This document shows positions 1-8,501 of a stretch of 46,986 bases of DNA, in pieces. Origin of the DNA: Pelobacter sp. UBA6093 (GTDB taxonomy: Bacteria; Desulfobacterota; Desulfuromonadia; Desulfuromonadales; Syntrophotaleaceae). Where the stretch lies: positions 125,777 to 172,762 of the forward strand of contig DIWZ01000030.1 in the NCBI GenBank assembly GCA_002435955.1, written 5' to 3'. How positions within the stretch are numbered: position 1 is the stretch's first letter; the number at the start of each line of letters is the position of its first letter. A model generated the notes under the pieces. It was not told the DNA's origin and did no database searches. It saw only the letters and a program-made list of their open reading frames with translations. A program made the translations under genes and the position numbers.

Positions 1-81
1 CCCGGCTGCCGGCCGGGACCGGCGATCTTGATGTTAAGATTTTGCACTCAGCACTCAGCCCTCAGCCCTCTGCCCGAAAAC

Positions 82-1728
82 TCACCTCCCGCTGTTTCTC
101 ACCTTGGCGCCCAGCGCGTCGGTCAGCCGTTTCAGAGCCGGCGAATGATCGCTCGGATCGAGATGCACGTCGATGATAGTCGGCGCAGTGGTGTTGGCCA
201 CAGCTGCCGTGAGAGCCTGATCGAAATCCTGTTCGGTAAAGACTTCGAACCCCTTCCCGGCGCCGATCACTTCCGGCAAGCGGCTGAAACGCCACAGGGG
301 GATATCGTTGAAACCGCCGTCGGTCATGGGTCGCTCGGTGCCGTAGCCGCAGTTGTTGAGCACCACCACGATGGGCGACAGGCCGAAGCGGGCGGCTGTG
401 GAGACCTCCATGCCGGTCATCTGGAAGGCACCGTCGCCTACCAGTACCAGGGGGCGCAGGTCGGGGCGGGCCAACTGGGCGCCGATGGCGCCGGGTACCG
501 CAAAGCCCATGGAAGTATAGTAGGCCGGCGATAGAAACGCGGCTGGGTGGCGGATGGTCAGGTCGGTGGCGGCAAACATGGCTTCCCCGGGGTCTGCCAG
601 CAGCACCATATGGTCGCCGATGAAGGATTCCAGGTATTCAAACAGGCGGCCGATGGTCAGGGGGGTATCCTGAGCTTCGAAAGGTTTCGGCGCGGCTGAC
701 GGCTGGCTGGCGACAGGAGTGAACTGCGGCAGATCCAGGGCGAGCAGACCGGACAGAAAATCGTCGAGAAAAACTTCGGGATACTGGTGAAAGGCGATGG
801 AACTGCCTTCGCTGGTAACAGAAATGGTCTGGGCCTGGTTCAGTTTGGCGGTGAAAATCCCAAGATTAACATCGGTCATGAAGGTACCGAGCATCAACAG
901 GCAATCGCTTTCTTCCACGATCTGCCGGGTCTGGTCCCGGCCGACAGCGCCTTCGTACACGCCGAGGAACAGCGGGTGATCCTCCGACATGGTCGACTTG
1001 CTCAAAGGCGTGCAGGCAAAGGGGATACCAGTGGTTTCCGCGAATTGCAGCAACGGCTTCTGCAGACCGAAACGCTGCACTTCAATACCGGCGATGATGA
1101 CCGGACGCCGGGCGTTTCCGAGCCTGTGGGCAGCCTCGGCAAGGGCTTCCCGCAGGGCCTCGGGATCGCTGCCAAGCGCCGGGGCCAACGGGTTGTGCGT
1201 GCAACTGCATACCGAGCCGGTCAGGTCGCGGGGCAACTCGATATACACCGGCCGCTTGTAACGGACCGCAGCAGCCAGTACCCGATCGATCTCGCAGCAG
1301 GCATTCTCGACATCGATCAGATCGGTTGAGGCCACGGTGAGATGCCGGAAGATGTTGAGCTGGGTATCGAAATCGCGCACCTTATGGTGCAGCAGGGGAT
1401 TACGATGGCGTTCGTTCAGGCCCGGGGCGCCGCTGATCACCACCAGCGGCGATTTTTCAGCATACGCCTGGGCGGTGGTGTTGGCAATTTTAAGCCCACC
1501 GACGCAATAGGTAATGCAGACCACGCCGAGGCCGCGCAAACGGGCATAGGCATCGGCCGCAAAACCGGCGCCCTGCTCATCGCAGGTGTTGATCACCTGC
1601 AGAGGGCTGTTTTCAAGCTGCTGAAAAAACTGCAGCACATAATCGCCGGGGACGCCGAAGACGTGTCCGACGCCGTAGTCGATCAAGCGATTTATGAGAT
1701 ACTCACTAACCATTCCAGGTTGTTTCAT
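82..1728 (-). CDS. ThDP-dependent 2-keto acid decarboxylase (pyruvate/indolepyruvate decarboxylase family)
   Basis: 548 aa, the usual length for this family. It should decarboxylate a 2-keto acid non-oxidatively to an aldehyde, using thiamine diphosphate and Mg. All five residues that define true decarboxylases are visible: Asp29 in GVPGDY, Glu51 in CDEQGAG, the pair His114-His115 in LLHHKV, and Glu465 in GYGTERP. The ThDP/Mg motif runs from GDG (431-433) to NN (458-459) with the standard 24-residue gap. The HH pair and C-terminal Glu argue against acetolactate synthase or oxalyl-CoA decarboxylase. The start has an excellent AAAGGAGG site. It is third in a minus-strand operon, 30 bases after the acyltransferase. 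Substrate (pyruvate, indolepyruvate or branched-chain keto acid) cannot be read from sequence. Confidence 0.88.
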   Translation of the reverse strand: MKQPGMVSEYLINRLIDYGVGHVFGVPGDYVLQFFQQLENSPLQVINTCDEQGAGFAADAYARLRGLGVVCITYCVGGLKIANTTAQAYAEKSPLVVISGAPGLNERHRNPLLHHKVRDFDTQLNIFRHLTVASTDLIDVENACCEIDRVLAAAVRYKRPVYIELPRDLTGSVCSCTHNPLAPALGSDPEALREALAEAAHRLGNARRPVIIAGIEVQRFGLQKPLLQFAETTGIPFACTPLSKSTMSEDHPLFLGVYEGAVGRDQTRQIVEESDCLLMLGTFMTDVNLGIFTAKLNQAQTISVTSEGSSIAFHQYPEVFLDDFLSGLLALDLPQFTPVASQPSAAPKPFEAQDTPLTIGRLFEYLESFIGDHMVLLADPGEAMFAATDLTIRHPAAFLSPAYYTSMGFAVPGAIGAQLARPDLRPLVLVGDGAFQMTGMEVSTAARFGLSPIVVVLNNCGYGTERPMTDGGFNDIPLWRFSRLPEVIGAGKGFEVFTEQDFDQALTAAVANTTAPTIIDVHLDPSDHSPALKRLTDALGAKVRNSGR

Positions 1729-1758
1729 AATACCTCCTTTGAATTATTACCCCATGCC

Positions 1759-2424
1759 TTATCGTACCAGATTTTGGGCGGACAGCGTGCATTGCTCCAT
1801 GGCCTCTTGCAGCATTTCGGCCTGACGCGCCGCCATGGTTTTATCCAGCTCCCGCGGCAGCCGAATCGGCTCGCTGATCACCAGTCCGACCCGGGTAAAC
1901 GGCAGGGGCAGCAACAGGCGATCCCAACGGCGGTTGAGCTGCCAGGCATGGCGAGCCGCCACCCCGACCAGTTGTACGGAAAGACCGAAGTGCGTCGCCA
2001 GGCTTACCAGCGACGGTTTAATGCGATAACAGGGTCCCAATGGACCGTCTGCAGCGGTGCCCCAGACGGTATGCTCATCCAGAACCTGGCGTAACTCCGC
2101 CAGAAACTGACGCCCCACTTCATCGGGCAGCGCCATGGCAGCGTATCCGAATCTCTGGCTGATCTGTACAATGACCTGGCCGCGCAGGGAATTGTTGGTC
2201 AGAATGCAGGCCGGCCTGCCGCGCAACAAGGCAAACAACGGCAGATAGCAGCCATGCCAGAACAACACCAGGGTAGGTTGTCCGTCAGAGATGCAGGCAT
2301 CAAGATGCTCCACTCCGACAAGACGCTTGCGCCACGTCAGGCACCACAACCTCAACAAGAAAGCGCCGATGGCACCCAACAGGCGGGCCTGCCAGGGGCA
2401 GGGTTCGGAGCGACAGGGGGTCAC
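1759..2424 (-). CDS. DUF374 lysophospholipid acyltransferase-like protein
   Basis: 221 aa. The DUF374 family is related to lysophospholipid/lipid A acyltransferases. Visible hallmarks are the FWHG block (His of the acyltransferase motif), LTNNSLRG, and TAADGPLGP, which is the family's DGPRGP-like motif. A hydrophobic stretch near the N-terminus (LLGAIGAFLLRLWCL) suggests membrane association. I place the start at a GTG whose GTGA overlaps the stop of the upstream glycosyltransferase, preceded by GGGAAGG; a longer reading into the glycosyltransferase gene has no ribosome site. The 4-base overlap implies translational coupling, so it probably acylates a glycolipid made with the adjacent GT4 enzyme. 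That role is inferred. Confidence 0.8.
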   Translation of the reverse strand: MTPCRSEPCPWQARLLGAIGAFLLRLWCLTWRKRLVGVEHLDACISDGQPTLVLFWHGCYLPLFALLRGRPACILTNNSLRGQVIVQISQRFGYAAMALPDEVGRQFLAELRQVLDEHTVWGTAADGPLGPCYRIKPSLVSLATHFGLSVQLVGVAARHAWQLNRRWDRLLLPLPFTRVGLVISEPIRLPRELDKTMAARQAEMLQEAMEQCTLSAQNLVR

Positions 2425-3713
2425 TCGTTGCCTTCCCGTGGTTGCAATCCTGGTTCCGCACGCAGAGCTTCCGCCAGGGCGTGGCTGATGTTGTGTAGAA
2501 TTTTCCATTCTTCTTCCAGGCGTTTGAGGGTTGTCGTCCATCGTTTGTGATCAGGCAGGGATTTGTGATGCCCGGCTTGCAGGCGAGCATAGAGATCGAG
2601 CATGCGCGTCGCGCTGCGGGACATACTGAACTCCGCAGCTGTTGCCAGGGCGCCTTGTTGCAGGCGCTGACGCTCTGCCGGAGGCAGCTCCAGCAGCCAG
2701 TTCAAGGCGTCCACAAACAGCGCTGTGTTTTCCACAGCCAGCAGCCGACCGTTGTGTCCGTCCCGCACGATGTCATTCACCCCGGAGGCCGCCACTGCGA
2801 TCACCGGCGTGCCCGCCGCCATGGCCTCTGCCAGCACCATGCCCTGAGTTTCGCTTTGCGAGGCAAATACAAAACCATCCATGGCTCGATATGCAGAAGC
2901 AAGCTCGGCACGATCGAGAAGTCCAACCAGATGCAGGCGGTCGGACAAACGATACTCGCTGAAAATGTTTTGTACATCCTCGCGGGCGGGGCCTTCACCG
3001 GCAAGCAGCAACCGCGCACGTGGGTGTTGCCGCATAAAGACAGCAACCGCCCGGGCCAGGAAAGAAAGGTTTTTCTCCGGTGACAAACGTCCCAGGTAGC
3101 CCAGCAGGAAGGCATCTTCGGGGATGCCGAGCTTGCGACGACAGGCCGGACCGTCGGCCTGCTCAAACGGTTGCGGATCGATCCCGGTGGGGATGATCTC
3201 GATGAGGCTTCGGACGCCTCTGGTCCGCAGACAATCGGCCAGGGTGGTGCTTGGCGCCACCACCGCATCACACAAATTACAGTAGCCAACCGCCAACTCG
3301 ATGGCAAAGCGACGCACTCGCTCGGAATCGATGGGCAGATAGTGGGTATAGCGCTCGTACATGGTGTGATGGGTGAACAACATCGGCAGTTGCCGCTGCG
3401 CCGCGGCACGCAACGCTGTATCGCCGAGTAAAAAGGGATGATGGGAGTGAACGATGTCGGGGGCGAAATCGTCAAGAGTGCGATGCAAACCCACCGGCGC
3501 CGGCAACGGTAAGGAAAAATCACTGTGATGGAAGTGCTCGATAGAGGGGAAACGCAGGACCTCCGGTTCGTGAGCGGGCGCGTTTTCAAAATGCGGCGCA
3601 ATGACCAGCACCCTGTGGCCCATTTGACGAAAGGCGTCACAGTAACTCTGCACGCTGCGCGCCACCCCGCCGACATGGGGAAAGTAGGTATTGGTAACCA
3701 TCAGGATGTTCAT
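2421..3713 (-). CDS. GT4-family glycosyltransferase
   Basis: 430 aa, GT-B fold retaining glycosyltransferase. The N-terminal domain opens with MNILMVTNTYFPHVGGVARS, typical of GT4 enzymes of the diacylglycerol-glucosyltransferase/PimB-like type. The C-terminal nucleotide-sugar domain has GRLSPEKN (208-215, the Arg/Lys that hold the donor phosphates) and the EX7E motif at Glu288/Glu296. His115-His116 in LFTHHTMYERY resembles the acceptor-side histidine of these enzymes. The start has GAGG six bases upstream. It heads an operon with the acyltransferase and the keto acid decarboxylase. Lipid acceptor is likely from family resemblance and the acyltransferase neighbour, but sugar and acceptor are unknown. 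Confidence 0.85.
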   Translation of the reverse strand: MNILMVTNTYFPHVGGVARSVQSYCDAFRQMGHRVLVIAPHFENAPAHEPEVLRFPSIEHFHHSDFSLPLPAPVGLHRTLDDFAPDIVHSHHPFLLGDTALRAAAQRQLPMLFTHHTMYERYTHYLPIDSERVRRFAIELAVGYCNLCDAVVAPSTTLADCLRTRGVRSLIEIIPTGIDPQPFEQADGPACRRKLGIPEDAFLLGYLGRLSPEKNLSFLARAVAVFMRQHPRARLLLAGEGPAREDVQNIFSEYRLSDRLHLVGLLDRAELASAYRAMDGFVFASQSETQGMVLAEAMAAGTPVIAVAASGVNDIVRDGHNGRLLAVENTALFVDALNWLLELPPAERQRLQQGALATAAEFSMSRSATRMLDLYARLQAGHHKSLPDHKRWTTTLKRLEEEWKILHNISHALAEALRAEPGLQPREGNE

Positions 3714-3940
3714 CGCGAACCTCTAAGGATCATCTGAATGCAGGGCTGTTTTTCATGAATCGCTCATTGGCTTTAATTTTACCCGCTTTAACGCTGCTGA
3801 CCAGTGCCTCGTGATCAAGAATGCGCACCGGTTAGTTGCCTCCTTCCCTTGCAGCGATCCTTTAGGGTAAGATAAATCCACATGCTCAAACTGATGCTTT
3901 CGCAAAAACTCATGGCAAGGCTAGGATAAATTTCGTTCTA
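3714..3940. other. Non-coding stretch upstream of the GT4 gene
   Basis: About 230 bases upstream of the minus-strand glycosyltransferase gene, continuing into the inverted-repeat element at 3941-4048. I see no plausible gene. It should hold the promoter of the minus-strand operon, but I could not pick a convincing -35/-10 pair. Confidence 0.5.
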
Positions 3941-4048
3941 CAAGATTTGATGGTTTTTCAGGGGCGAAGGCATACATATAGTAGGTCAAGGTCCTGAAAA
4001 ACCGCAGTAACGCCGTAGGGCAGACTTTTTGCGACGCCATCAAACTTG
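3941..4048. repeat. MITE-like element with nested inverted repeats
   Basis: The ends are inverted copies: CAAGATTTGATGG (3941-3953) against CCATCAAACTTG (4037-4048), differing by one extra base. A second nested pair is TTTTTCAGG (3954-3962) and CCTGAAAAA (3993-4001). It has no coding capacity. The 108-base size, terminal inverted repeats and intergenic position suit a miniature inverted-repeat element or a large REP-type sequence. It lies just upstream of the small gene at 4098, so it could affect that gene's transcript. Confidence 0.55.
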
Positions 4049-4097
4049 GCGTTTCCGATCGGCAATCAGCACTGTTCCCTTACCAGGAGGTTGCGAT

Positions 4098-4490
4098 ATG
4101 AAATACATGGCTCACTTTACCTTCGACGAAGATCATCACAAAAAACACGGTTACTTCACCATGCTTCTTTCCGCCGACAATACCGACAAAGCGGTAAGAG
4201 CGTTGCGCGACAAGATCATGGCGATTCGCAACGGCACCCATGCCTTTGACGAGGTGGACGAGATTTACCTTGACGACCTCATCGAAATCGACCACTTCCC
4301 GGATAAACCGGTGCTGATGCGCTATGAATCGATGGATCTGACCGATCAGAGCACCCTGTCAGCCAATCCCATCGACCAGACAGGCCTGCACGTTTTTCAC
4401 TGGTGGCCCAGCATGAAAGAACCGGAAATTAAAAAGGAAAAGTATACTGTCGAACCTTTTGTACGCTGGGAGTCAGGCAAGGAAAAATAA
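4098..4490 (+). CDS. Hypothetical protein, 130 aa
   Basis: I do not recognise a family. The start is well supported by AGGAGG at 4085-4090; a longer in-frame reading from 4029 would run into the repeat element. The protein is soluble-looking, acidic in the middle (HAFDEVDEIYLDDLIEID) and ends in a lysine/glutamate-rich tail (EPEIKKEKY...GKEK). There is no signal peptide or membrane segment. It stands alone between a minus-strand operon and a tRNA, with the downstream hairpin (4494-4529) available as a terminator. The strong ribosome site and non-shadow position make it a real gene; no function is proposed. Confidence 0.75.
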   Translation: MKYMAHFTFDEDHHKKHGYFTMLLSADNTDKAVRALRDKIMAIRNGTHAFDEVDEIYLDDLIEIDHFPDKPVLMRYESMDLTDQSTLSANPIDQTGLHVFHWWPSMKEPEIKKEKYTVEPFVRWESGKEK

Positions 4491-4529
4491 AAAAACCAGG
4501 GGGTCAGGCTACAACCTGACCCCCTGGTT
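4490..4529 (-). terminator. Rho-independent terminator of the tRNA-Ala gene
   Basis: Perfect 15-base inverted repeat, AACCAGGGGGTCAGG (4494-4508) and its complement (4515-4529), with a 6-base loop. Read on the minus strand it is followed by TTTTTTT ATTTTT, a classic terminator 6 bases past the tRNA CCA end. On the plus strand the T tract is missing, so it can only partly serve the gene ending at 4490. Confidence 0.85.
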
Positions 4530-4534
4530 ATATT

Positions 4535-4610
4535 TGGTGGAGCTGAGCGGGCTCGAACCGCCGACCTACGCGTTGCGAACGCGTCGCTCTCCCGACTGAG
4601 CTACAGCCCC
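4535..4610 (-). tRNA. tRNA-Ala (anticodon CGC)
   Basis: 76 bases with an encoded CCA end. The cloverleaf closes fully on the minus strand: acceptor GGGGCTG/CAGCTCC, D arm GCTCAGTCGGGAGAGC, anticodon arm ACGCG-TTCGCAA-CGCGT with anticodon CGC, variable AGGTC, and T arm GGCGG-TTCGAGC-CCGCT. The acceptor contains G3:U70, the main alanine identity element, which supports alanine independently of the anticodon. It reads GCG codons. The upstream neighbour on the same strand is the histidine kinase gene, 14 bases away. Confidence 0.96.
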
Positions 4611-4624
4611 AAACCTGTCGGATA

Positions 4625-6937
4625 TCAACTGAAAGGCCTGTGTTTGTCCATCATCTGGCAGACGGGCGGGGTTTCCGGCAAACGCAACACAAAGCGTGCC
4701 CCGCGCTCGGTATTCTGCACTTCGATTTCCCCCTGGTGATGTTCAATGATGCGGTGCACGATGGGTAAACCTAGTCCGGTGCCCTGCTTGCGGGTGGTGA
4801 AAAACGGGTTGAAAATATTGCGCAGGATATTCACGGGGATGCCGCCACCGGTATCTTCTATCTCCACCGCCACAGCCCGGTCGCCGCGCAGAGAAACCCG
4901 ATAGACGCGCACGATCAGTACCCCCCCATCGCGCATGGCCTGCCATGCATTATCGATCAGATTGACCATGACCTGGCGCAGCTTCTGCTCATCTCCCTGG
5001 ATAACGCCGACATCCTCGCTGAATTCCCTTACCAGCCGCACGTTGGCTTCGCGAAGGGCATCTTCCTCAAGCACCAGAACTTCGTCGAGAACCTTGATCA
5101 GGTCGCAATCGGCGAGACATAACATCTGCTTTTTGGAAAAACCCAGAATATTGGTCAGCATCTCTTCCATGCGTCGCACTTCCCGCACGATAATCGCGCT
5201 GTATTCCCGCAGCGGGGAGCTTTCCGGCAGGGACTTCGCCAGTCGCCGGGCGAAGCCGCCGATGGAGACCAGGGGATTGCGCAACTCATGGGTGACAGAC
5301 GCTGCGGTTTCACCCAAGGCCGCCATTTTTTCACCTTGGATGAGTCGCTCCTGCGTCTCGCGCAAATCCCTGTGGGAGGTTTCGAGCCGATTCATCAGCA
5401 TGGAGTTTTCCATGGCCTGCGCTGCCTGATTGGCAAACAGCTCCAGAAATCTGCGCCTCTCCACCAGGGTGGCCTGAGGCAGGCAGGCACTGTCAACCAC
5501 CAACACCCCGAGGGCGCGGCTGCGCCCCCGCAGCGGCACCAAAGCGCAAGCTTTCAGGTCAACAGCCTCCGCCAGGCGCCCGAAGGATCCCTGGAAGGCA
5601 TGGGTGTCGGTAACGAAAATAAGTTGGTCCTGTTCCAGCGCCCGTGCCAGGGGGTTGTCCTCCACCGACAGCGGAAGCCGTTGTTTGACCACCAGTTGGC
5701 AAAAGGCATCCTTGCGTTGACGTTCCCCGATATCCTCGGTTATCAACGGCAGGTCCCAGGCGACCTCTGCTTCTTGACGGGGGAATAAATGACGTGCCGA
5801 AAGACGCGTCACCCCGACCATGCCTTGCAAAACGCCACTACGCTCATTGGCCAGAAACAGCATGGCCCGTTCAAAACCACCACCCCATGGGATGGTGACG
5901 GCCGACAGGATCAGGTGCATCAATTCGTCGAGGCGTAACGTTCCGTGCATGGCCCTGGATATGCGATAGAGAAGGGAAAATTCATGCAGCTTGTGCGCGT
6001 TTTCCTCCAGCAGCAGGGCGCGTTCCTGAAACGCTTCGATGCGCTCGAGAGTCTGTGCAATCTGCCCCCCCAAACTTTCAAAAAGGGTACTGTTCCTTTC
6101 GGAAGGGGCCAAACCCAGGGCTCCGCTACGCCCGTCCTCCCCAAGAAACAGAGTTCCCATCATGCGCCCCTGAAATATCAGCGGTAAACCGATGGCCGCG
6201 ACCGGCGCGCCCGCCTCGGCCACAAAGGCGATTTTTTCATCCTCCAGCATGCGAGCGCTGAGTACTGTCTCCATTTTTTCAAAAATCGCGAAATCCGCCT
6301 GCCGGTGGGTCGCAATGCGCACCTGGGGCAGACCCAACACCGTGGCACCATGCATGGATCGCAAAATGGCGCAGGCTACGCCACCTCCTTTCTCCATGGC
6401 AAGCCACACAGCGTCCAACACCGATTGCAGCGTCGATGCGCCTCCCAGAGACCTGGCGAGTTCAGACAGCAGCATCAACCCACGCAACTGCTGTTCATGA
6501 TGACAGGCATCAAGGTGTTGCTGCACCAGTCCGGCCAGAATCAGGCTGACGGACTGCGCCGCGTGTTCAAAAGAGGCATCGTTGGGGGGAGGTCCACAAA
6601 ACACGAGGGTGAGGACGCCGAGATCGCGACCGGAGTCAACAGCGGGGAAATGAAGCGCACCGGATTGCGGCGATGAAATGCAGCGGTCGGAGAATGGCTC
6701 GGTGGCATGCGCAAGCGGCCATTCACAGGGAGGGAAAGAATCGGAGCCACTTGCTCCCAGAAATCTTTTCCCATGGCTGGAAAAATGGTCCGGATACCAA
6801 AAAAACGCTCCCGCCAAAGGCAAGGAGCGTTGCAGTAAAGCTAATATATCGTTGCATTTTGCCAGAGGGGTGATTTGCGCATCGCTGGCATGACGCAGTA
6901 CTTCATGGAGTATTACGTAACCATTGCAGACCATCAT
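4625..6937 (-). CDS. GAF-domain sensor histidine kinase
   Basis: 770 aa without transmembrane segments, so probably a cytoplasmic sensor. The first ~510 residues look like two or three GAF-like domains. The C-terminal ~220 residues are a complete kinase: H-box with His550 in THELRNPLVSIGGF, N-box DNAWQAM near 660, G1 DTGGGIP near 694, F-box NPFFTT and G2 GTGLGLPIVHRI. No receiver domain is attached and no response regulator gene is adjacent. It follows dksA by about 30 bases on the same strand and is likely co-transcribed. Two adjacent ATG codons compete for the start; the second has the better spacing from AGGGGG. The signal and partner are unknown. Confidence 0.88.
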   Translation of the reverse strand: MMVCNGYVILHEVLRHASDAQITPLAKCNDILALLQRSLPLAGAFFWYPDHFSSHGKRFLGASGSDSFPPCEWPLAHATEPFSDRCISSPQSGALHFPAVDSGRDLGVLTLVFCGPPPNDASFEHAAQSVSLILAGLVQQHLDACHHEQQLRGLMLLSELARSLGGASTLQSVLDAVWLAMEKGGGVACAILRSMHGATVLGLPQVRIATHRQADFAIFEKMETVLSARMLEDEKIAFVAEAGAPVAAIGLPLIFQGRMMGTLFLGEDGRSGALGLAPSERNSTLFESLGGQIAQTLERIEAFQERALLLEENAHKLHEFSLLYRISRAMHGTLRLDELMHLILSAVTIPWGGGFERAMLFLANERSGVLQGMVGVTRLSARHLFPRQEAEVAWDLPLITEDIGERQRKDAFCQLVVKQRLPLSVEDNPLARALEQDQLIFVTDTHAFQGSFGRLAEAVDLKACALVPLRGRSRALGVLVVDSACLPQATLVERRRFLELFANQAAQAMENSMLMNRLETSHRDLRETQERLIQGEKMAALGETAASVTHELRNPLVSIGGFARRLAKSLPESSPLREYSAIIVREVRRMEEMLTNILGFSKKQMLCLADCDLIKVLDEVLVLEEDALREANVRLVREFSEDVGVIQGDEQKLRQVMVNLIDNAWQAMRDGGVLIVRVYRVSLRGDRAVAVEIEDTGGGIPVNILRNIFNPFFTTRKQGTGLGLPIVHRIIEHHQGEIEVQNTERGARFVLRLPETPPVCQMMDKHRPFS

Positions 6938-6967
6938 ACCCCCTGGGCCAGCCCTTTGGCAGAAAGT

Positions 6968-7324
6968 TCAGCCGATCTTTTCCTTGCGCTCCTGCTCGGT
7001 TTTACAGTCGATGCAGAGTGTCGTTACCGGACGGGCCCGTAAGCGATCGACTCCGATCGGCTCCTCACAGCATTCGCACTCTCCGAAGGTACCCAGATCG
7101 ATACGCTCTAGAGCCTGCCGAATTTTCATGATCAACTTGCGTTCGCGATCGCGTATGCGCAACTCGAAATTGCGATCCGATTCCAGGGAAGCCCTGTCGG
7201 TGGGGTCGGGAAAGTTGCTTTGATCGTCGGTCATCTCCGACACGGTCTTGCCGGCATCCCGCAACAGCGTCTCCAGCTGAGACTCAAGGAGTCCTTTGAA
7301 GTCTTTCAGTGTTTCCTTGTCCAT
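6968..7324 (-). CDS. dksA: DksA/TraR-family RNA polymerase-binding regulator
   Basis: 118 aa. DksA binds the RNA polymerase secondary channel and, with ppGpp, redirects transcription (rRNA repression, amino acid gene activation). Visible features: a predicted coiled coil over the first ~70 residues, the tip motif DPTDRAS (Asp40, Asp43, Ala45) matching the DxxDxA tip essential in DksA, and a C4 zinc finger with Cys83, Cys86, Cys104 and Cys107. It is shorter than E. coli DksA (151 aa) at the N-terminus, as is common in this group. The ribosome site AAGGAG precedes the ATG. It is first in an operon with the histidine kinase, under a clear sigma70-like promoter. Confidence 0.9.
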   Translation of the reverse strand: MDKETLKDFKGLLESQLETLLRDAGKTVSEMTDDQSNFPDPTDRASLESDRNFELRIRDRERKLIMKIRQALERIDLGTFGECECCEEPIGVDRLRARPVTTLCIDCKTEQERKEKIG

Positions 7325-7354
7325 GCAATTCTCCTTGTGCTATTTGAGCCTGCA

Positions 7355-7383
7355 AATGTAAATGAAATCGATTGTCAAGTCAA
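7355..7383 (-). promoter_or_regulatory. Sigma70-type promoter of dksA
   Basis: On the minus strand TTGACT (7378-7383) and TACATT (7355-7360) are separated by exactly 17 bases. The -10 box lies about 30 bases upstream of the dksA start codon, giving a short leader with the AAGGAG ribosome site. Confidence 0.7.
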
Positions 7384-7396
7384 CAAAAATGGGCTT

Positions 7397-7927
7397 TCAG
7401 CCGCCGATGAACAGTTGATGCCAAAGAATTACCAGCACCAATGCTATGGCCAGCCAGCACGACACAATGTCCCCATAGCGTACAGGTGGCGCGACGGCCA
7501 TGCTGCGGGCATCATCGCTGATGCTGTGTGCCGGAACTCTGGAAAGCAACAGCCCTACCAGTTCGGCAAAACGGCTATAGGCATTGGACAAAATGATGAA
7601 TTCGTCCCCTGCGCAAAGAGTTAAAAATACCCGTTTGCGCAGCGTCAAGGATTCCACCGCGGTAATATCGGAAAACCTCAGGGTTTTGGTTTGTCCCAGA
7701 CGATGCAACACGATCCAGTCCCGATCAACCAACAGTCGTCGGGACAAGCTGTTCGCCAGCAAGGCTCCCAGTAACAGCATGATGAAACCCAGCAAACCGA
7801 TTTTGATCGCCGGTTGCCCCTGAACCACACAGATGGCAGCGAGCGTGCCCAATAATACCAGCAATACCCCCAATGGGTACACAAAAGCACGGCGTACATT
7901 AAACACCATCGGCATCCCAGGTTCCAT
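7397..7927 (-). CDS. Hypothetical inner-membrane protein (possible PH-like domain)
   Basis: 176 aa. Two hydrophobic segments lie close together near the N-terminus (about residues 14-35 and 42-60), then a soluble middle of about 85 residues (LLVDRDWIVLHRLGQTKTLRFSDI...), then one C-terminal segment (SCWLAIALVLVILWHQLF). The middle resembles the small bacterial PH-like domains in membrane proteins, judging from its alternating strand pattern; I am not certain. The start has GGGAG upstream. It sits alone between the moaC group and dksA on the same strand. No function is proposed. Confidence 0.7.
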   Translation of the reverse strand: MEPGMPMVFNVRRAFVYPLGVLLVLLGTLAAICVVQGQPAIKIGLLGFIMLLLGALLANSLSRRLLVDRDWIVLHRLGQTKTLRFSDITAVESLTLRKRVFLTLCAGDEFIILSNAYSRFAELVGLLLSRVPAHSISDDARSMAVAPPVRYGDIVSCWLAIALVLVILWHQLFIGG

Positions 7928-7958
7928 GGCGCTCCCTTTCTTCCATCATCCCGTCAAA

Positions 7959-7978
7959 AGTCCGACAGACTCCTAGCA
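7959..7978 (-). repeat. REP-like half element (copy a)
   Basis: Contains AGTCCGACAGACTCCTAG, identical over 18 bases to the copy at 25648 and near-identical to those at 43088 and 46967. It lies in the gap upstream of the membrane protein gene. See the finding on the dispersed family. Confidence 0.75.
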
Positions 7979-8018
7979 GGAATTTTCGGGCATGCAACGG
8001 TCATCCTCAATCTTTCCG

Positions 8019-8501
8019 TCATTCCTGACGCAGAAAAGTGCCACTTTTCCCGCCATGCTTTTCCATCAGGCGGATTTCGGATACCACCATTTCCTTATCG
8101 ACCGCCTTGCACATATCGTAAATCGCCAGGCCTGCCGCGGCAACAGCCGTCAGAGCCTCCATTTCCACCCCGGTCTGACCCGTGACACGGACCCGGGCTT
8201 CGATTTCAACCCGGCCCTGACCGGGACAGGGTGTAAAGTCAACGGTTACGGAGGTAAGCAGCAGAGGGTGACACAGAGGGATCAATTCGGGGGTTTTTTT
8301 GGCGGCCATGATGCCGGCAATTCGCGCCACCGCCCATACGTCTCCCTTGGCGACTTCGCCACTCACTATCAGCTGCAGGGTCGATTCTTTCATACGGACT
8401 TCACCACGTGCCACCGCGGTACGGCTGGTGGCGGTTTTTTCACCGACTTCCACCATCACCGCTTTGCCGTTTTCATCCAGATGGGTCAAACGATCGCTCA
8501 T
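8019..8501 (-). CDS. moaC: Cyclic pyranopterin monophosphate synthase MoaC
   Basis: 160 aa, full length. MoaC converts 3',8-cyclo-GTP, the MoaA product, to cyclic pyranopterin monophosphate in molybdenum cofactor synthesis. Diagnostic blocks are all present: the N-terminal DENGKAVMVEVGEK, AGIMAAKKTPELIPLCHPL, TGVEMEALTAVAAAGLAIYDMCKAVDK with the active-site lysine and aspartate region, and the C-terminal HGGKSG. Its ATG overlaps the stop codon of the upstream gene (TAATG, one base shared), and GAGGAGGAG in the end of that gene serves as ribosome site, so the genes are translationally coupled. moaA lies separately at 14493-15494. Confidence 0.97.
   Translation of the reverse strand: MSDRLTHLDENGKAVMVEVGEKTATSRTAVARGEVRMKESTLQLIVSGEVAKGDVWAVARIAGIMAAKKTPELIPLCHPLLLTSVTVDFTPCPGQGRVEIEARVRVTGQTGVEMEALTAVAAAGLAIYDMCKAVDKEMVVSEIRLMEKHGGKSGTFLRQE

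Noticed and set aside
28..81. Short direct repeats ACTCAGC / CCTCAGC at the window edge
   Set aside because: They are few, imperfect and next to the window border; too little for a repeat or CRISPR call.
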